From the NCBI GenBank assembly GCA_963693365.1, contig CAVNZM010000003.1, positions 13,392,001 to 13,456,000 of the forward strand: a DNA stretch of 64,000 bases. The letters run 5' to 3'. The position numbers and the translations under genes were made by a program. Positions 22,021-33,915 of the stretch are shown piece after piece (position 1 is the stretch's first letter; each line of letters opens with the position of its first letter). This stretch comes from Amoebidium appalachense (lineage: Eukaryota > Ichthyosporea). The notes below the pieces were generated by a model that had not been told where the DNA came from, ran no database searches, and saw nothing but the letters and a program-made list of their open reading frames with translations.

Positions 22021-22370
22021 GCCTCTACACACATGCGCGCACGTGTCCACACACATACACACACCCAATGATACCCACTCACTCAAACACAGACACACAC
22101 GCGCGTGCGTGCGGGCGCGCACATGCGTGCACGGCCATGAATAGCACACACCTAATATAGGAGGCACTCACACACATACACACGCACGCCCGCACGCATG
22201 CGCGCACACACGCCAACATGCACACACGGACACACGCACACACACAAACACACACACACACACACACGCGCGCGCGCCCCTGCACCCACAGTTCTGCACA
22301 CACGCACACCGTTGCACACACTCGATCACACACCATCTCACACACACACGCACATGCACACACCGTAAAC
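22020..22370. repeat. imperfect (CA)n / (CG)-rich microsatellite region
   Basis: Interrupted CACACA with CGCGCG blocks. All reading frames here are low-complexity Cys/Val or His/Thr. Confidence 0.85.
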
Positions 22371-23530
22371 GTTCTCATCCTCTCTTTCAGCTTACCATCC
22401 TTGCCCTCTCACCCTGCTCTCCTCACCCCCGCCAGCCCATCTTCCCCACATCCCCCCTTTTATTCCACTGGCAAGACGAGTTAAGAGAGGTGAGAAGGGA
22501 ATACACTTCCTTTCTTGTGCTTGTGAAGTTATTGTGTAAAAAAAGGGGGGAGGGCACCCCCGAGGGGGGGAAGCAAGGACCGTGTTCGGATTTGGGGATA
22601 TGGTTGGTAGTACTATAGCCTAGTGGTATGTGCGTGTCGGAAGGGAAGGGGGAAAAGGGAGGGAGGTGAAGGCCAGTGTTCACCAGAGCCCTCGGAGTTA
22701 GGGGGAAGAGGAGGGGGGGGGGGGGGGGGGGGGCTGGAGTCGGTCAGATCGGTGTTAGGAGAACGACAGCAGAGAACGTGACGAGAAGAAGAAAGGGGTA
22801 CCAACAGGGGAAAGAAAAAAGGGCACAAAGGTGGGAAGGAAGAGGGGGGGGGGGGGGGGGGGGGGGCTTGGGGAAAGTGGTGCAGTGTGGGTGGACGTAC
22901 TGAGTGTGTGGTTGGAGTAGCAAAAAAACGTTCTGTTGTAGGGCTTCAACCGGGGATGAGGGGGAGCAGGGGGGAGCCTACATGGGGATAGAAAGGGAGG
23001 GTGATGGGGGAGAGGGGAACATAGAGGCCCGGGGAGGTGTTCTGTGGAAAGGGAGTGAGGGGGAGAGAGGGGGGGAGGGGGGGGGGGGGGGGGGGGGGAG
23101 GGAGGTAGGGCACGAAGCAGAATTCGAAGCGCTCACGACCATGCCAAGGAAGGCAAGGGAAACAGGATGTTACTCCACGTTGAATCACGCGAAAGTCCTT
23201 TATATTAAAAGCTTTATGAAAAGTTAGGCTTTAACTTGGCTGCTCGAACAAAGTGTGCTTGCATGTGTGCCCTTGCGGACGTTTGCACACCTCAACCAAA
23301 ACAGAGGCAGGCCAGCTCGCGCACTATTAGGAGCCGATGCAGGCGCAGAGGATAGCACAATAGTATTATGTATATGTATAATATCACTAGAACCATAATG
23401 CTATCTCTAACAGTATGTTTGTAACGGAGGTAAGAACGGTCGCTATAGCTATCATCGGCAACGTACGTTGACTCTTCCTAAGTTCGAAGTCGGAAGGCCC
23501 TCTGACATGCATGCGAAACGAGCTGGCCGA
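22371..23530. other. G-rich stretch without a recognised gene
   Basis: G homopolymers at about 22709-22733, 22846-22866 and 23081-23098. No supported coding region. Confidence 0.4.
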
Positions 23531-23722
23531 TGGGGCGCCTAACACGCGACATGATTAGAAGCCAATCGCACTACTCGTCTGGCTCGCCGGGTGCGCTGAC
23601 ACCAAATTATTCAACAAGCGCTATTGGACAATATACCTACGATAGATTTACTCTATATTATAAATCTGATCACTTGTCCGGCCCCGCCCATGTATTCAAA
23701 CGCGAGGTACCTACATTAGGTA
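23530..23722 (+). pseudogene. lone exon resembling exon 1 of the 19-kb gene
   Basis: An open frame includes SGPAHVFKRE, matching SGPAYVFKRK at the start of the minus-strand gene at 19867. At DNA level TGTCCGGxCCCGCCxATGTA followed by TTCAAACG is shared. The frame reaches a GTAAGATC donor at about 23723. The equivalent of the start ATG reads TTG. The rest of any gene is cut off by DIRS copy 2 beginning at 23906. Confidence 0.4.
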
Positions 23723-23905
23723 AGATCTTCTCAGTTTATGTTATGTTTCAGTTTGTGTGCTTAGTACATATGTCACACTCCCACTATGAAAAATGTCCCA
23801 TCGATCTCCAATGCATCTGTACACATGTAATCGTAATAGATCAAGTTCTAATCGTGTATTTTATCACTGGTTAGTATGTTGATATGTGTGTACACGTTTC
23901 CACCC

Positions 23906-24561
23906 TCTATGAAAACTACTCCGGGACGTGTGTTGCCTCTAGGGGGACATCCCCTTGGACGAAAGTGAACCTGCAATGGTTGTAAACCACGGCAAGCCCC
24001 CAGTCATCAATTTATTGATCCGTGAGGTCCATGTGCCCAAAAAACGGGGAAGTCTTCGCCCCGTGAAAAAACAGCACGTATGTGTGGATCAATGGGGGTT
24101 GTGTGTGGGTGTAGGTGGGTGGGTGAAAAAGGAATATATAGCTGTAAGGCTGTGGATGCTAAACACAGAAGATGTGTTTGTAGCTTGCTGATCTGCTAAA
24201 AACTGTCGTGCTTATATACCTAAGCCTACCGATCTGAGCCAATCAAAAATCGATCTAGTGATATGTGAAATCTGATCCGAGCCAATCATAACTCGGTCTA
24301 GTGATCTGTGGTATCTGATGTTTTGACTGGCTAATAGGTGCCCGTGTGCGGGCAGCCAACCGCTAACTGCTAAAACACGAAATGAAGCCTACATGGTTAT
24401 GTTGGTACCGAACACCCATCCTACGTGTTTACCCAGAAAAATATTTATGTCAATAATTTCCACAAATAAAACCTCTATGAAAACTACTCCGGGACGTGTG
24501 TTGCCTCTAGGGGGACATCCCCTTGGACGAAAGTGAACCTGCAATGGTTGTAAACCACGGC
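23906..24561 (-). repeat. DIRS copy 2 terminal block: B2, spacer, A2, B1
   Basis: B2 23906-23993, A2 24124-24473, B1 24474-24561. The start TCTATGAAAACTACTCCGGG is common to B1 and B2. B1 abuts A2 directly, which defines the split-direct-repeat junction. Confidence 0.87.
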
Positions 24562-24590
24562 ACGAGAGCAGTATGCTTGCTCCAAAGGTT

Positions 24591-25796
24591 TCACTTAAGA
24601 ATAGAGGCGAATACACGTGTGGTGGTGGCAGCAATGGAGGCCGGACGAAGTCGGGTATAGATCAGGAAGCAGTCGGAGGACCACCTGCCGAGTTGTTTGA
24701 TCCGGGAGTCGTCGACCCCGGCCTCAGCCAGTGCTGTGGCCCCCCCGATGCGGAGGCTGTGTCCGGCAAACCGGGAGGGTGAGAGGCCTGCCCGGGAGAG
24801 GAGGGCACGGAAATCGGCAGAGAAAGCACTCTTGGTGTAGGGGATGCCACCGAGACTGAAGAGGGGGTCGTCGGGTTGACCGGACGTTGTATCCAGGAAC
24901 TGCCGGAGGAGATGGGCTGGGGAGAAGTGGGTGAGGGGCAGGGCAGCTAGGGTGACGTTGACACCTCGGGCCTGTACATCCGTCGTAGAGGTTGGCAGGT
25001 GGAGGGTGGCATGGGACAAAGTACCGGTGGGGGTGTAGCTGAAGGTCACGTCCTTCCGTTTAACGTGACGGGATGGGTCGAAAGAAGTCAGGGTCTTGGA
25101 GGTAAATTCCCCTGAACGGAGGAGACCACAGAAACCGACGATGAGGGCCGTCCATAGCCGGAGATTGGCCGAGGAGGCCTTGGTGGGGCACTGGCCATGG
25201 AGTAGGCGGAGGTGGGAGGGGAGGAGGGGTTCCCTGGTGGATGAGCGGGGTCGGATGTTGTGAGAAAGCTGCCATCGGCCCACCCCCCGTAGGAACCAGG
25301 CCAGAGACTTGTCGTGGGGGTAGGGAGCAGGGAGGCCCATGTCGAGGTGGAGCCTAGTGATGGCCGAATTGTAGCCGGTTAAGGAAGAGGCCTGTACCCC
25401 TCGTTGGGCACACCAGGCGAGAAAAGTTTGCACGGTGTGTGGGGAGGCCGGGAGGGAGGACCCGGAGGAGGATTGCAGCCGAGATGCCACACAGAAATCG
25501 ATGAACACTTTTTGCACCCGGGAGTAAAAGGCCCGAGAGTCGAGGTTGAGACTGAGGGCCTGGCATTCCTGCAGGGTAGTGGTGGCTCGAAGCAGCTCGG
25601 CCGGAGCAAAGTGGGGGGCCAATCTGCCAGTGTTGCTCCGGAACGGGAGATCTGGGGGGGGGGGGGGGGGGGGGGGGGGGTTAGCCCAAGGGAAGGGATA
25701 GGAACTCGTGGACCCAGGAGGGGAAGGGGCAGGGCTCCGGTTGCAGGGAAGGTCGGAGTCGTCGGGCCCGGGGAAGTTGGTTACGAGAAATGGCAT
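24591..25796 (-). CDS. DIRS tyrosine recombinase, copy 2 (intact)
   Basis: 401-aa frame; the recombinase proper begins after the poly-proline run, at about residue 60 (HFAPAELLRATTTLQ). Catalytic residues are visible: Arg in GLLRSGEFTS, H..R in GHSLRIGGATALAEAG, Trp in LGRWSSD and Tyr in FLIYTRLRP. Its 7-C run keeps the frame that copy 1 lost. The ORF opens upstream inside the 3' end of the RT gene in another frame, and the two are separated by a C28 tract, so expression may need frameshifting or reinitiation across that tract. Confidence 0.9.
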   Translation of the reverse strand: MPFLVTNFPGPDDSDLPCNRSPAPSPPGSTSSYPFPWANPPPPPPPPPDLPFRSNTGRLAPHFAPAELLRATTTLQECQALSLNLDSRAFYSRVQKVFIDFCVASRLQSSSGSSLPASPHTVQTFLAWCAQRGVQASSLTGYNSAITRLHLDMGLPAPYPHDKSLAWFLRGVGRWQLSHNIRPRSSTREPLLPSHLRLLHGQCPTKASSANLRLWTALIVGFCGLLRSGEFTSKTLTSFDPSRHVKRKDVTFSYTPTGTLSHATLHLPTSTTDVQARGVNVTLAALPLTHFSPAHLLRQFLDTTSGQPDDPLFSLGGIPYTKSAFSADFRALLSRAGLSPSRFAGHSLRIGGATALAEAGVDDSRIKQLGRWSSDCFLIYTRLRPASIAATTTRVFASILK

Positions 25797-27370
25797 CGGC
25801 CAGATGGTTGAGGGGTCCTGGTAGGTAGGATGCCTGTAACGTAAATTGGTATTGCATTTCCATGCGGGTGATGAACCGAATAAGTTTGGCCATCACGGGG
25901 TGGGGGGAAGACCGGGAGTGCAGGTCAGACACAGCACCCGTGTTGTCGCATAAAATACGGACATGGTGGGTGGACCAGGAGGGGGCCCAGAGGGCCACGG
26001 CGGCTGCGATGGCCAGGAGTTCGATGACGGAAGAACCGAGTTTACCCTCATGAGCATAGAGGGCTTGGGTGGAGGGGGACCAGGGCATGAAGAACCATTG
26101 GTCGAGCCAGTGGCCTCCTAGACCCACCGATCCGGCAGCATCAGTGGCCAGGGTGGTGTATGTGGGGGGTGTGATGAGGTGCACCCCATTCCATGATGTG
26201 AGGAACTGGTGCCATTCGGCTACTAGTATGTCGGCCCGGGCGGCAGCAGTCAGTCGTATGTGGTGGTGGCCGGCAAGGTGTGGGTGGGTCCGGAGAAGGG
26301 CCCATAGGCGCTGGGAGAAGGCCCTCCCGGGGGGAACCAGCTGGGCACACCAGGTGAGTTTGCCGAGGAGGGACTGGAGGTCCCGAATGGTGATGGTGGG
26401 CTTTGGGTGGGAAGTGAGGTCGAGTAGGTCCGAGAGCTTGGAAGCCGGGATTCGTGCCTCCATGGCGATGGAGTCGAATTCGATACCGATGAAGACGACA
26501 CGGGTAGCCGGGCCCTGCATCTTGTCTTCGGAGATGGCAATGTGCAGCTCTCGGCAGAGTTGCAGGAAGGTGGATAGGTGACGTTGGCACTGCTCTTGTG
26601 TGGGGGCGACTATAATCCAGTCGTCTACGTAGTGGCGGATGAGGGTAATACCGTGCTGGTGTGCCAGCCACTGTAGGGTGGCCGCGATCCGTTCCCAGAT
26701 GGCTGGGCTAGATTTCAGGCCGAAGGGCAGTCTGGTTTCAACGTAAAAATGCCCTTGCCATTTGAATGCCATTAAGTGGTGGTCTTCCGGTCGGATGGGC
26801 ATGTGCCGGAAGGCAGCCTGCACATCTGCCACGGCCATGTAGCAGCCGGGGCCTGCGTCGAGAATGAGTTGGGTGACATCCCGGGCGCGAATGTACTGAA
26901 GTTCGTCGGGGTAGGTGATGCTGTCATTGACACTGCTACCCCGGGGCCAGGAGAGGTGGTGGATTCGACGGTACTTGGGGGGGTTCCCTTTCTTGGTAAC
27001 GGCGCCAATGGGGGAGGAGCGGTGGACCGGAAATTCGTCAAAGAATTGGGCCGGGGAGAGGGGGCCGCGCAGGTGGCCGAGGGCGACTTCTTTGGCAATA
27101 TCCACCGTGATAGCGGCAGCTGCCTCCGGGGTGGTGGGTAGGTTGGGGCCCACCCGAGAGGTGGAGGGGCCGCGATAGCCGATGTCGACGCCGAATTCGA
27201 CATCGTGGAGGAGTTGTGTGGCGAATGGTTGGTCCGGGTAGGAGGCCAGCAGTTCCCGGAGGCGGGAGGTGTCAATGTGGTGCTGGGGCAGCGGGCGGGC
27301 CTCCGGGTCTGAGCCTCGGGGGAAGGGGGTGGTTAGCAAGGGTGGTGTACCCTTGGGGAGATCCCCGCAG

Positions 27371-27406
<36 letters not shown>

Positions 27407-27501
27407 CAGGGCCCCGGGGGGTTAGAGTAGGGCAGCTGGGCCCAAGTGAGGGTGGGCAGGGAGGGCAGCGGGGCCCTGTGCAGGGGAATGTGCCCGAGCA
27501 C
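25681..27501 (-). CDS. DIRS reverse transcriptase-RNase H, copy 2
   Basis: 606-aa frame, nearly identical to copy 1: RT with VADVQAAFRHMP, LPFGLKSSPAIW and YVDD boxes, then RNase H with DAAGS, SSVIELLAI and CDNTGAV. It differs by a 6-bp insertion adding two residues before AEWHQFL, and by a shorter poly-proline region because the C tract at 27373-27403 is shorter. It overlaps the start of the recombinase frame. Confidence 0.9.
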
Positions 27502-27799
27502 GCGGGGGTGTGGGCGGACACAGAGGTAGAAGAAGGGGGGGGGGAGGGAGTGCTAGGTGAGTGTAAGGGGGGGGGGGGAGGCTCGTGGGATGGGGGGGGA
27601 GTAAAATTATGTGCAGTGGCCAGAATAAACGTCTTTGTGTAGGGACATTTATTCTTGACGCGCGCGGGCGCCGTAGTTGGCCTGCGAAATTTTGTACTCA
27701 GCCCTATTGGCCCGTTCTCCCGAGCTCCGTTTCCCTGTACTCGTGTGTCCTAGCTCCTAACCCCTATGTTCTAGCGGTGTGTGTGGGTGTGCGCGAAGA

Positions 27800-28969
27800 C
27801 TAGGCATTGTGCTTGCAGTCTTTGCGGGGGTGTGTGCCAGAGCAGAGCGGGCACACGTGGGAGAAGGGGCAGGGCTGCTTAGCGCAGGACCGACCGTTAA
27901 TGTGGAAATTCCTGCAGTGCGTCGCGGGTAGATCCACGGGTCGGGCCGGTTTTGCCGGGCCGGGTTGCGGGCCAGGGCGGTTAGGGGTTTGACCCCCGCC
28001 GGGCTTGTGGGGCGGCTTAAAGCCGTCAAGACCACAGCCGGGCTTGGGGTACATGGGGCAGGCTGCGCTGGGGTGGTCGGGGAAGCCACAGCGCTGACAT
28101 GCGTCCGGGATGAGCAGAGTGGGTGGCAGGAGGAGATCCTGGTGGAGTTGGGCGAGCAGGTTGGGACACTCGATCGGAGCCCGACCCTGCTGGTGGGCAA
28201 CGGTGCGGGCGTATACGTCATAGTTGTGGATCTGGGCCCACGGGTATCGGGTGCTGAGGCGAGTGATGTGCTGAGTCCAAAGTACGTCTTTGTCCGTGGG
28301 GAGGCCGAGGTGTTGCTTGGCGGCCATGTAATGGGTCCAAGCTTGGATCCAAATGACGAGTGAACGCAGGGGAACGGGTTTGTCTTGGCGAAAAGTCTCG
28401 ATGCTGCCGTCGTCGGCCATGCGCAGATGCTGACCTTTCTTGGATGGGGCCAGGAGGGCGGCGGGGGTGAACTTATACAGGTCGACGAAACGATTGGCGC
28501 GCAAATCTGCCAGCACATCCGCGGGGGGAAGCGGGAGTGTGCCCGGCTGAATGTCGCCAGTGTTCTCACCTGTGATGGGGGGCGCGGGCAGGGCAGGTAG
28601 GTCTAGGTCAGGGCCGAGATGCAGCCCCGGGGAAACCTCCCCGGGTATGGAAGGCGCGGCGGGGGGCGCGGGAGGGTCGCGGTTGGTGAGAGCAGCCAGG
28701 ACGCCAGCCATCTGGGTGCTGATGGCGGTGAGGGCGGCCAGGACGGCGTCTTGAGAAGTCATCTGCGGGGACGGCGGGGCCTGAGGGGGGACTTCAGGAG
28801 TGGAGGGGAGAGTAGCCGGCGGGTCCGGGTCCGTGGTGGTATGGGCCGCTGGAGGCGCGTCAGTGTCCGCGGGAGCGTTGGTCAGCCTGTGGCGGAGGTC
28901 GCTGCGGGTCAGGCGCTTAGGTGCCGCGGCAGGGGCGGCGGCTGAGGCCTGGCGCTTTTTCGGCGGCAT
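27800..28969 (-). CDS. DIRS Gag-like protein, copy 2
   Basis: 389 aa, the same length as copy 1, with a handful of substitutions (for example IPDACQRCG in place of IQDACQRCG). The same three C-terminal zinc modules are present: C2HC, CCCH, C2HC. The ATG at 28969-28967 follows A1. Confidence 0.87.
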   Translation of the reverse strand: MPPKKRQASAAAPAAAPKRLTRSDLRHRLTNAPADTDAPPAAHTTTDPDPPATLPSTPEVPPQAPPSPQMTSQDAVLAALTAISTQMAGVLAALTNRDPPAPPAAPSIPGEVSPGLHLGPDLDLPALPAPPITGENTGDIQPGTLPLPPADVLADLRANRFVDLYKFTPAALLAPSKKGQHLRMADDGSIETFRQDKPVPLRSLVIWIQAWTHYMAAKQHLGLPTDKDVLWTQHITRLSTRYPWAQIHNYDVYARTVAHQQGRAPIECPNLLAQLHQDLLLPPTLLIPDACQRCGFPDHPSAACPMYPKPGCGLDGFKPPHKPGGGQTPNRPGPQPGPAKPARPVDLPATHCRNFHINGRSCAKQPCPFSHVCPLCSGTHPRKDCKHNA

Positions 28970-28999
28970 GCTGACCGGCGTAGGGAAAGATAGGGAGAA

Positions 29000-29349
29000 T
29001 GAAAAAGGAATATATAGCTGTAAGGCTGTGGATGCTAAACACAGAAGATGTGTTTGTAGCTTGCTGATCTGCTAAAAACTGTCGTGCTTATATACCTAAG
29101 CCTACCGATCTGAGCCAATCAAAAATCGATCTAGTGATATGTGAAATCTGATCCGAGCCAATCATAACTCGGTCTAGTGATCTGTGGTATCTGATGTTTT
29201 GACTGGCTAATAGGTGCCCGTGTGCGGGCAGCCAACCGCTAACTGCTAAAACACGAAATGAAGCCTACATGGTTATGTTGGTACCGAACACCCATCCTAC
29301 GTGTTTACCCAGAAAAATATTTATGTCAATAATTTCCACAAATAAAACC
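29000..29349 (-). promoter_or_regulatory. DIRS A1 repeat, copy 2
   Basis: Contains the element-strand TATATAAG box and inverted CCAAT boxes as in copy 1; it matches A2 of the same copy at all diagnostic sites checked. Confidence 0.6.
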
Positions 29350-29513
29350 ACTCCGGGAGAAATTATTAAAAACATCCACAGTTTTTGTTTTTCTTTCCTC
29401 CTTCTTCTCTTTCTTTCTCTCCCTTTTCTTTCACATAAACCATTAACCGTTATTTTTATGGCGGGCCCCCGGGCCCATGCCCCCGCGGCCCCGCCCCCAA
29501 AATATGGGATATG

Positions 29514-30221
29514 TGTCATATTCACTTGATTCTCAGCAAGACTTAGAAGTTGAGTTTTGTATTTATTTATTAGTTGTTGTAGTTTGTTTCCTTTTCCTTT
29601 CTTCATTTCTTTCTTTCTTTTCTGTTTCCGTGTACACGACATCTTAGATCTGTGTACGTATCGACATACTTAGCTCGCGCACACGTATTGTCGTTTGTGT
29701 CAAAATCTATATATGTCATCCAATCATATCTCGTTTGTATTTTCCCAAATATAGTAACTTACATTCCTTTCTCATTCCTTTCTCACGACGTAGCATTGTG
29801 CTATGTTCTCCAACTATTAGGAATAATTATATTTAGACGTGTTATGATAAGAACATGTATAAATGTATGTTATGAATTAATAGTTACATAAGTGGTTTCA
29901 TTTTGTTAAATGTTTCCGTGCTTTTATTAGAAGTTTCTTTCATTAGAGGATTGAGTTTTATATTCTATGTGTCGACAGACATTTTAATCGATATATTTTA
30001 CACTCATAGTTTTCGTTCTTTTGATTGGTTTATCGTTTCACATTCCCAAGTATAAAAGGGACTTCATCTTGAAATAAATCATAAGCAGTCGTATTCATTT
30101 CCTATGGTTCCAGAAATCGTTCCACCTCTCCGGTTGTGTTTTTCCCGTGTGTCTCTGTGTTGTGTATATCATAACACCCATCTGTGCTCTCTGCTTCTCC
30201 GTTTACCCACACAAAATAACA
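29514..30221 (+). repeat. Copia 5' LTR with promoter
   Basis: Contains GATTGG (inverted CCAAT, about 30023), TATAAAAGGG at 30051-30060 and AATAAA at 30073-30078, the expected U3/R order. Duplicated at 34402-35109. Confidence 0.93.
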
Positions 30222-30297
30222 GGTTTAAGGCCCCTTTGCACGCTAACACACAATCTCGCTACAACCGCGAAAATCTCTCAGTCTTACTGCTTCAATC

Positions 30298-32035
30298 ATG
30301 ACTGACAAACCGTCGTATATCAACCTTCCAATATGGAATCCGTCCGAGAAACGAGACGAGAAACGTCTTAATTATTTCGAGTGGGAGCCACTCATTCACC
30401 GGTTCATTAGAACAACCATTGCCGAGAAATTCGTTGACGCTATCAAGAGGCCACCGTGACAGTGGGTTGACGGCACCGACGCCAACCAGTGGCTAGGCTA
30501 CGTCACCAAGGACTCCTACAAGAAGGCTTCCGACGTCCTCGACCAGATCCTCAACCAGTCCGTCCACCCGACCGAGCTCTACGACTCCGGCCGGATGCAA
30601 GACGGTGTCCACGGTGGTGAAGTCTTCCACAACCTACGTATGGCGTATGTAGCAGAGAAGGAGGCCCGAGTCACCCAGATTCAAGTCACCTTCGAGGAGC
30701 TTGAACTACGAGACTACCCCAACGTCACAGCATACCTCACCCGTCTCCAACGTCTGGCTACGACACTTGCCTGCCTCGACGAGCCCGTCCAGCACAAGGA
30801 TGTCGTACGTAAGTTCTTCCTTCACCTCAGGAAGAACACGGCCTTGGTCTGCTCCGACATTGAACGTCTCTGCTCCGACTACTGGATGAACAACAAGGCC
30901 TACCCGTCCTTCAACCAGCTCATCAGTGACATCCGAGGAGCTGAAATTCGTGCCGGCCTCATCGACGCAGGCACTGGTGCAACCGTCAACAACCGTCCCC
31001 TCCGTGCACTCCAGAGCAGAGTGCTTCCCCCCGGTGACCTCCGTAACCGTATTCCTCGACGTGAGCATACACCTCACCGTTCCCCGTCCCGTTCCCGTGA
31101 TCCTCGTCCTTCCTCCAAGTCACCCGGCCCCCGTTCAACTTCCCCTTACCACCGTGGTAACAGGGACAACCGTAACCGACAGCACAACACCAAGAAGGTG
31201 GAGTGTTCCTACTGCCATGAGCCCCACCACATCACAGCATGCCCGGAGCCTGGCTGTACCGTTGCTCGTCGTGCCAAGCAGGAGAAAGGCGACAAGAGTG
31301 TGAAATTTGCACTCATCTCCTCCACCGGCACACCCGACAGTGACGACCCCGTCTGGGACAGTGCTTGTAATGCACACATCTGCCCCATCAAGGAGTATTT
31401 CTCCTCCCTTACCCCGTGTCCTCCCACCCCCATTCACGGCCTCGGCACCGTCAATGCCAAACAACGTGGCATCATCAACATGACACTGCACTACAACGGC
31501 CAACCAACACAGTGCAGCATCAATGCTTACTACGTACCCGAGTCACCGTCTTTCCTCGTGTCTACCTCCATGGCCTCAGCTGCCGGCCTCCTGGGTCATT
31601 GTGACGATACAGACAACCACCCGTCGTTCCTCTACAGCCGTTATGGTGACATCATTTCAGATCTCACCCCCCTCGATGGTCTCTACTACATCACTGACTA
31701 TGTGATTGAGACTCCTAAACACCCGAGGGTCCAAGCCTACACAGCAAGGACTCAACCAACCGCCGACCTACCCTCCAAGGCACACAAGATCCTTGACCGT
31801 GCCAGCAACCAAGTCAAGATCTGCCGTGATGTGATCTTTGACGAGTCAAAATTCACGAGCAGCACCAATCAGGTCCCCGTTCCCCCCAAACCCGATCTGC
31901 CGACATTGGACCCCCCCTCCGACGACGACGATGAAACTCCGTCTGTGGTCATCTCCCAACCGTCCTGGCACAACCAACCAGCCCCGGTTGAACCCGTGCC
32001 TCCCCCGAGCCCCCCCCCCACTGGCCAACAACCCT
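30298..32035 (+). pseudogene. Copia gag-protease (in-frame stop, integrase deleted)
   Basis: Starts at ATG 30298, the first after the LTR, and is open except for a TGA at 30457-30459 (KRPP stop QWVDG). Gag is followed by an Arg/Ser/Pro-rich basic stretch and a zinc knuckle CSYCHEPHHITAC (C-x2-C-x4-H-x4-C), then the aspartic protease active-site region VWDSACNAHICP. Soon after, the frame passes straight to KICRDVIFDESKF, which in Copia lies after the integrase catalytic domain. The GAG-pre-integrase motif, HHCC zinc site and DDE core are absent, so about 300 or more residues have been lost. The product could bind RNA and process itself but could not integrate. Confidence 0.85.
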
Positions 32036-32479
32036 TGCTGCCGGCCCCCCCCCGTTGCTGTGCATCAACCCGGCTACATGACTCCGGTTCGTCCTGGGTC
32101 CCCCACCTTCCACTCAGCCTCGAGCAGCCCTGTGGACACCGATGCCCCCCTCACCACCGGTCCTATTCCTGGCTTCCATGCCCCTGTCCCGGCCTCCACC
32201 ACCTACCCGGCCACCACCCCCCTCAAGGACCCCCCCAAGCCCAACCTTCGTCGGTCTACACGTCTCACCAAGACTCCAACGGCACTGGTCAGCATCGTAG
32301 CACCGACCATCAACATTGACCAGCTCCCCAAGGGCATTCAAAAGCTCTGCAACGGTCCCAACGGTGATGCCGTCATAGCTGCCCTCACCTCCGAGTACCA
32401 AGCCTTCATCACCAAGGATGTCTTCACCATTGTTGATCCCCCCCTGGTGCCAACATCATCAAGTTCAAGTGGATTGTGA
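31838..32479 (+). pseudogene. Copia linker frame between protease and RT
   Basis: After the C9 run at 32045-32053 the coding frame moves by one. It encodes a Pro/Ser-rich linker and the typical LRRSTRLTKTPT block that precedes Copia RT. At the C7 run 32438-32444 the frame shifts again into the RT frame. Confidence 0.7.
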
Positions 32480-33879
32480 CTGAGAAAGTCCTCAACTCAG
32501 CCGGTCACGGTGACACCAAGATCAAAGCTCGTGGAGTTGCAAAGGGCTTCACTCAAGTCTACGGTGTTGACTACGGTGACACCTCTTCCCCCGTGGTGAT
32601 GTCCTCCTCCGTCCGTGCCCTCCTTGCAATCGGTGTGGACGGCAACCATGAGATTCATCAACTCGACGTCTCAACTGCCTTCCTCAACAGTCCTCTTCAA
32701 GAAGACATCTACATTGAGCCACCACCTGACTTCATCACCCCCGGCAACGAACACAAGGTCTGGAAACTTAAGAAGGCACTCTACGGCCTCAAGCAAGCAT
32801 CACTGGCCTGGTATGAGTACTTCGACAAGGTCCTCCTTGCTCATGGTCTTGAACGTCTCCGTTCAGATCCATGTGTCTACATCAAAACCTTCCCCAACGG
32901 TGACATCATCCTCACTGGCAACTATGTGGACGACGTCATCATCATCTGCACGGCCAACTCTTCCCACACCAAGGATCTAGTAGACCACATCATGAAGTCA
33001 GCTCTCTGCAAGGTTGACCTTCCCGACATCTTCCTTGGCACCCAGCTCATCCACACCCCCGGTCACCTCAAGCTGCTTCAACAATCCTACATCAACGACA
33101 TCGTCAGAGACTTCAACCTCAACGATGCTCACCCCAAGGCTACTCCCATTCCCGTCGGTACCGTCATCACCATCAACGAGAACGACTCACCACCCATCAA
33201 GGTTCCCTACCGTGAACTACTCGGCCGTCTTTTGTGGGTTGCTCGTTGTTCCCGGCCCGACATCTCCTTTGCCATCGGCTACCTCGGTAGATTCAGTGCC
33301 AACCCCACCAAACTTGCATGGGAATGTCTACTCCGTGTAGTTCGGTACCTCATCGGCACTTCCAACCTCGGCCTTCACTACGACAAGTCTGCATCCGACG
33401 ACAACACCCCCTTGCTGGAGTGTTATTCTGATGCTGACTTTGCCAACTGCCCCAACACCCGTCGTTCAACCACCGGATACGTCATCTTCTTCAAGGGCAT
33501 ACCTATCACATGGTATTCGAAGCTGCAGTCCATCACGGCAACATCCACCACCGAGGCTGAGCTTCTGGCCATCAATGCTGCTGTTCAAAACGTCATCTGG
33601 CACCGTGATCTCCTCCGTGAACTCGGCTACCCGATGACCGACCCCACCCCCGTCTACTGTGACAACCAGTCCACCATTGCCCTCCTGCACACCAACAGCA
33701 TCAAGCACCGGACCAAACACATTGCAGTCCGGTACCACAACACGAAGGACTACATCAAGAGTGGGGATGTGGTCGTCACCTACGTGTCCAGCAAAGACAA
33801 CGTGGCTGACATCTTCACCAAGCCCCTGCCCGGGCCCTCCCACGAGCATCACCGTGATTCACTCAGTCTTCGTGACTGA
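32447..33879 (+). CDS. Copia reverse transcriptase-RNase H
   Basis: About 475 aa from just before the first ATG at 32476, including the conserved KFKWIVTEK entry into the RT domain. RT motifs: KARGVAKGFTQVYGVDY, HQLDVSTAFLNSPL (motif A Asp), LYGLKQASLAWYEY, NYVDDVIIIC (catalytic Asp pair), LGRLLWVARCSRPDISFA. RNase H: CYSDADFANCPNTRRSTTGY, TSTTEAELLAINAA, VYCDNQSTIALL and KHIAVRYHN. It ends TKPLPGP...LRD at 33879, before a C tract. This is the complete, open catalytic half. Confidence 0.92.
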
Positions 33880-33880
33880 G

Positions 33881-33881
<1 letters not shown>

Positions 33882-33915
<34 letters not shown>

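Larger units (their letters stand above)
23906..29349 (-). mobile_element. DIRS/PAT-like retrotransposon, copy 2 (all three ORFs open)
   Basis: Same architecture as copy 1: A1 (29349-29000), gag, RT-RNase H, recombinase, B1 (24561-24474), A2 (24473-24124), spacer, B2 (23993-23906). B1 and B2 are both 88 bp. A1 and A2 share variants private to this copy (GATCTGAGCCAATC, GGTACCGAACACC). All three reading frames are uninterrupted, so this is the best candidate for an autonomous element. No target duplication was found; the right flank begins ACTCCGGGA, which also occurs inside the B repeat. Confidence 0.9.
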
